64,000 bases of DNA from Tigriopus japonicus (lineage: Eukaryota; Arthropoda; Copepoda; Harpacticoida; Harpacticidae): NCBI GenBank assembly GCA_010645155.1, contig CM021323.1, positions 2,432,351 to 2,496,350 of the forward strand. The letters run 5' to 3'. Each line of letters starts with the position of its first letter. Position 1 is the stretch's first letter. Both the position numbers and the translations under genes were made by a program. Below, one piece after another: positions 60,901 through 64,000 of this stretch. The notes beneath the pieces are model-generated. The model was not told where the DNA came from, ran no database searches, and was given only the letters and a program-made list of their open reading frames with translations.

Positions 60901-62490
60901 TTAAGCATAAGATAAAACCCCAAAGGAAATTGGGGCGATTTCAAATGCAGTACGAAGGATTAATTACTTATCTAGTGGCACTTTTGGACAAACGAGGATT
61001 TAACCAGATTTTTAAGTACTTTGTTACCTTAGGGACGAAATTTTGATGGCATATTGTGCATGAAATATTGATGAGCAGCATCCAACAATATTTCAACTTC
61101 ATGCAATCAGAAAAAGACGCGCGAGGGAAGAGGCTTTTCGAAAGCAACGCAAAAAACAATGCATTCCTTTTCCTCCCCAGGGGTCCAAATCTGGCTTTTT
61201 TCATAAGTTCATAAGGGATGGCAAATTCAAGAATAACACAAAACATCCGAGCCGTGTTTCAAACAAGGTATTCTTTGTAAATATGAATGGGATTTTGTTT
61301 TGGCAAATTAACATGTTCCAGTTGGCCTCCATCTTGATTGCATTGAAATTATTGTCAGTTTTCCCCATTTGTTTCTTAGAAAATGTTTGCGTTGTCTGAC
61401 AAAACTGCAAAATCGAACGCACTCATCGTCTGGAGATGATATTTTCCATCTCGACAAAACAGACATTTCAAGGGTTTTTACTTAATACACCACGCTTTTG
61501 CCAATTTCAAAGCTCATCAAACGAAAACATCGACACGCCCATGAAATTAGAACAATGGAACTTTGAAAAGTGAACTTAAAATCAAAGAAAGCTTTGGTTT
61601 TAAGACCCAGTGTCCTAATCCTGTCCCAATTAGACGCCCACGTAGAAAAGATTCAAACTTGTGTTAAGTAGTTTAACGGGAATCACAAACTTGCAGATTT
61701 TTTTTGTTAAGAAATAGGGAGACTTAAAAAGTCTTAAGCAAGAGCTGATTGACATTATTGAAAATTCTGATTCGGGAAAATGAATCAACCAATTACAACT
61801 TGAATAGAAAAATATTCCATTGACTAGATTTTCATACATGTTTGATCACCGGGGTTTTTGATTTATTAATGGACACGACGGTTCAAATACTCAAATGGAT
61901 TAGAAGCGCTAAAGTAATGAAGCAACGACTATGAACAGAGTACAAAAGATGTTGCAACCCTTAAAAGAATACAGCCAAGTTACAGTCACAAGGTCCTTTT
62001 TGAAATGAAACTTTTGACGAACCATTTAACCCTGTATTTCCTTTCCAGAATGGACCGAACTGGACAACGTATTCAGCGAATCAACTACAGTGATCAAGTC
62101 AGAGCCTCTCATCAAAACATCCCCTTGTCCAAAGTGACTCCATTATACCAAGCCTTGATCGCGTTCAGTCATGTTGCAAACAGTCCCAATAACTGCATCT
62201 CTTTCAAACTAAGTCCAGGTTTGCATCAAAACCAGTTCAATCCCCAAATTTCAGGAGAAATCATTGTCCACATTTACCTTTCAGGCCAATGTGTCGTTTT
62301 TGACAACCTTCGAGTGCTTCACAGCCGTGAAGGCTTCACTCACACATTTGGAAGCGACCACGTGGATGAAAACGGGTTGAGTGAGAAGAAACCCCAACTA
62401 GCAGAGTCTCGGCACATTCATGGAGCCTATATTGATTGGGACGAAATCGAGAGCCGAATCAATGTACTCAAACTTGAAAAACAGGATTGA
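55000..62490 (+). CDS. Gamma-butyrobetaine dioxygenase-like protein, copy 1
   Basis: Seven exons: 55000-55150, 55206-55408, 58400-58604, 59666-59877, 59951-60156, 62049-62218 and 62285-62490. Junction phases are all consistent, giving 450 residues. The family is the Fe(II)/2-oxoglutarate oxygenases BBOX1/TMLHE; tail motifs (FDNLRVLHSREGF, RHIHGAYIDWD) favour BBOX1, the last step of carnitine synthesis. The N-terminal zinc domain has Cys81, Cys83 and Cys86 in WLRDNCQCPKC and His127 in TWDDGH. The iron triad is His246-x-Asp248 (LHLDLPYY) plus His395, and Arg425 is placed to bind 2-oxoglutarate, so the enzyme looks active. Exon 1 is least certain: it starts at ATG 55000, is phase-compatible (ACA|GTAAAA) and encodes an Arg-rich leader that might target mitochondria. 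Introns 2, 3 and 5 are long (1.1-3.0 kb) and hold repeats; the others are 55-73 bp. Intron 6 is in frame. Confidence 0.87.
56080..56205 (+). repeat. Truncated copy of the tRNA-derived SINE
   Basis: Partial match to 3338-3545: TTGTCGTGGTAGGCG at the head, AATGAGAGAGGTCCCAGGT in the B-box region (degenerate), then TTATCGGAAAAA and GATGGCTGCCTTTGCTGG in the body. The middle is deleted. It lies in BBOX1-like intron 2. Confidence 0.5.
56783..57756. repeat. Giant hairpin made of 15-bp minisatellite units
   Basis: The left arm (56783-57097) and right arm (57410-57756) are near-identical reverse complements around a loop of about 310 bp. The outer parts of the arms are aperiodic but share long blocks such as GTAGGTTTGCACCAGGTG. 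The inner parts are tandem 15-bp units of the type ACGGTAAACTCCGCC, about eight in the left arm and nine or ten in the right. Because 15 is a multiple of three, the units create spurious open frames of repeated TVNSA-like or EFTVA-like pentapeptides. It lies in BBOX1-like intron 2. Confidence 0.9.
58174..58324. mobile_element. TTAACG-type MITE, short copy
   Basis: It begins TAGGTCGCATGCCAACGCA and ends CTACGTTAACATACAACCTC, with AGATTAACGGGCC inside the left arm and an inverted GTTAATCTGG block in the right. It shows what the 7960-8704 element would look like without its inserts. It lies in BBOX1-like intron 2. Confidence 0.7.
60157..62048 (+). other. BBOX1-like copy 1, intron 5
   Basis: 1.9 kb between exons ending TTCGA|GTAAGT and starting TTCCAG|AATG. 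Frames near 60.5-61.2 kb have no motif. No bounded repeat was recognised. Confidence 0.6.
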
Positions 62491-62511
62491 TTCAGTCGCT
62501 TGGGTATTCTA

Positions 62512-62530
62512 TTTCCTTGTTTCTTCATAG
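62512..62530 (+). promoter_or_regulatory. Acceptor-like site between the tandem BBOX1-like genes
   Basis: A pyrimidine-rich tract (CCTTGTTTCTTCATAG) ends in AG at 62530, 40 bp after the copy 1 stop and 64 bp before the copy 2 ATG. It is as good as the verified family acceptors nearby. It could be a trans-splice or cis-splice acceptor for copy 2, or chance. Confidence 0.35.
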
Positions 62531-62578
62531 TTCTTGACATCGAGTGGTCGGATGTGCATTAACTGAAAAAACTTTTCA

Positions 62579-62584
62579 AATAAA
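62579..62584 (+). terminator. Candidate poly(A) signal of copy 1
   Basis: AATAAA lies 88 bp after the copy 1 stop codon and only 10 bp before the copy 2 start codon. If used, cleavage would fall inside copy 2 coding exon 1. Confidence 0.45.
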
Positions 62585-62593
62585 ATCCAAGAC

Positions 62594-63982
62594 ATGTTCA
62601 TGCTAGTAGAAGGTGTCAAGCTCATTTCTTCTTCAAACATTAGGAATTGGTCGCGATCCTCGGGTGAGTCTTATGGCGCAAGTATACATAAATCATAAAA
62701 ACATGGCTCTAAATCCTGTATAATTCTTCATCCCGCATTATAATAGTGATTAGTTTGCAAGCCAAGATTCACGATAATATGCTTGAACTTGACAATGACA
62801 AGGATTTTCGGAAAGAAAAATTCCCATTCATTTGGCTCCGAGATAATTGCACTTGCTCCAAATGCTTCCACCCCGTGTCAAAGGCCAGAAACGTGTTGAT
62901 GAACGACTTGAACTTGGATTTAAAGCCAAAAACAGTGGACACCCACGTGGATAGCAATGAGGTACTGTATACAATCTGTTGAGGTAGTTTGGAAGTGTAG
63001 TAGGAACCAAGAAGCACTGGAATCATGGAGTGGGAGGTTAGCAATGAGAATAATGATTTCCAGTAAGAACAATTCAATTACACTCTTCTGCAAATGAGAC
63101 CTTGCATATGTTGACAAGAATACGTATTTCAATTTTCAGCGCAATCGAACCTCGAAGACAAAAGTTATGCTCACTCAAAGTTCAGTGCAAATCCTACCGA
63201 GAATGAATGAACTAGCCCTTTTGTGGTAATCGTTTTACCACAAGAGGGCGAGTTCATTCTATGCTCTCTTCAGTACATAAGTTGAACTTTTCACTCCGGC
63301 AATCGATTGGGTTGAAATTTGAAACACGTGTTCTTCTCAATGCAAGCCAGGTCTCATTTGCAGAAGAACGCAAATGGTTCGTTTCTGCTGGAAATTATAA
63401 TTCTCATTGCTAGCCTCCCACTGCATGATTTCCGTGCTTCTTGTAGGAACATACAAAAAAGAAAAAAAGCAGAGTAGAAATAACCATGCTCGATCAAATT
63501 TCGCTACACAAGCTGCATTTTTCAATCACAGTTTACTTTGCGAAACTTGCTCGACATGGTTATTTCAACTCCATCTTGTATGCTTCTTCTATGCTTCTAA
63601 TGTACTTCCAAATTACCTCAACAACAGACCTATTGGCCATGTTCTGAAACTTCTAAAACACGGTAGACCCTGTGGGCGAGTTATGTGTCGTCTTATATCA
63701 TCTGCCTTGTTTTGTTGATTCGGAAGTGGGCCTTTAATCGAATCCCCAATTTCTCCATTCATCAGGTCAAGATCACATGGGACGATGGTCATGTCAGTGC
63801 CTTCACTCGAGAATGGCTTCTCGCTCGATCGTTTGCCCATGAAAAGATTAAACAAAGGTTAGAAAAGGAGAAGCACCAAGAACGAAAAGTCACTTGGGAT
63901 GCTAGTTACGGCAACAACATTAAACGATACAACTTCCAAGACGTTATGAGCTCCAATGACAGTCTTTTATCTTGGCTCCAAG
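62594..63982 (+). CDS. Gamma-butyrobetaine dioxygenase-like protein, copy 2 (cut by window end)
   Basis: Three exons are visible: 62594-62663 (start ATG; donor TCGG|GTGAGT), 62747-62961 and 63766-63982 (donor CCAAG|GTGCGG). The phases are 1, 0 and 1, the same as in copy 1 at the same protein positions. The zinc-binding domain is intact: WLRDNCTCSKC and His in TWDDGH. The segment after it is similar to copy 1 but clearly diverged (VTWDASYGNN against IWDATYKST), so the duplication is old. The catalytic half lies beyond the window. It starts 103 bp after the copy 1 stop. Intron 2 (62962-63765) is almost filled by nested MITEs. Exon 1 is inferred from the donor, phase and an ATG, and is the least certain part. 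Confidence 0.8.
62973..63630. mobile_element. GGTCG-type palindromic MITE, copy D, interrupted
   Basis: The left end (ATCTGTTGAGGTAGTTTGG) and right end (AATTACCTCAACAACAGACC) match copies A-C. The right half keeps the family core: GAGTAGAAATAACCATGCTC, then its inverse GACATGGTTATTTC. The left half is split by another palindrome at 63008-63443. It lies in intron 2 of BBOX1-like copy 2. Confidence 0.8.
63008..63443. mobile_element. 436-bp palindromic element nested in MITE copy D
   Basis: It starts CAAGAAGCACTGGAATCATG and ends in the inverse of CAAGAAGCACGGAAATCATG. It is flanked by an exact 7-bp direct repeat TAGGAAC at 63001-63007 and 63444-63450. Inverted similarity runs through almost the whole element to a centre near 63227 (CTTTTGTGGTAA / TTACCACAAGAG), making one long imperfect hairpin. 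Non-coding. Flanks and termini suggest a hAT-like MITE. Confidence 0.85.
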
Positions 63983-64000
63983 GTGCGGCAAAAAAAACTG

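Noticed and set aside
62219..62284. Coding sequence continuous between copy 1 exons 6 and 7
   Set aside because: It is in frame but bounded by GT-AG. Splicing restores LSPGQCVVFDN, as expected for the family.

Overview
This is a window of a eukaryotic, very probably arthropod, nuclear genome. It is A+T-rich, gene-poor and full of small DNA transposons. Genes have GT-AG introns, many only 55-107 bp long. A NHERF/Sip1-type protein with one PDZ domain, as in insects, and hAT/mariner MITE-like elements fit a crustacean such as a copepod, but below arthropod level this is a guess. Exon models were built by hand from open frames, splice consensus, phase and family conservation. There is no transcript support.

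Layout. From 1 to about 20.1 kb I see no convincing gene, only repeats: a tRNA-derived SINE, a 1.04-kb foldback hAT element inside a palindromic MITE, a nest of MITEs at 8.0-8.7 kb, two 1.05-kb hAT-type elements (11785-12841 and 19068-20109) with exact 8-bp target duplications, and a small decayed hAT element. A single-exon basic, Gln-rich unknown protein lies at 21394-22893. From 25 to 31 kb there are more elements, including an internally deleted, frameshifted mariner with intact inverted repeats. A NHERF/Sip1 scaffold gene spans 33013-43826 with a 10-kb intron. A leucine-rich-repeat protein gene (49455-51264, +) meets a five-exon ENPP-like gene (53495-51445, -) tail to tail. The ENPP-like protein has lost most metal ligands and the nucleophile, so it looks like a secreted or membrane pseudo-phosphodiesterase. 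The right end holds two tandem gamma-butyrobetaine dioxygenase (BBOX1-like) genes on the + strand. The first is complete (55000-62490, seven exons). The second starts only 103 bp after the first stop codon and runs off the window.

How the genes relate. The two BBOX1-like copies share intron positions and phases and presumably act in carnitine biosynthesis. The NHERF, LRR and ENPP-like genes are not obviously linked in function. The most striking non-coding structures are a 974-bp hairpin built of about 15-bp repeats in a BBOX1 intron, a MITE family whose terminal repeat carries the let-7 seed, and several nested insertions that can be ordered from their target duplications.
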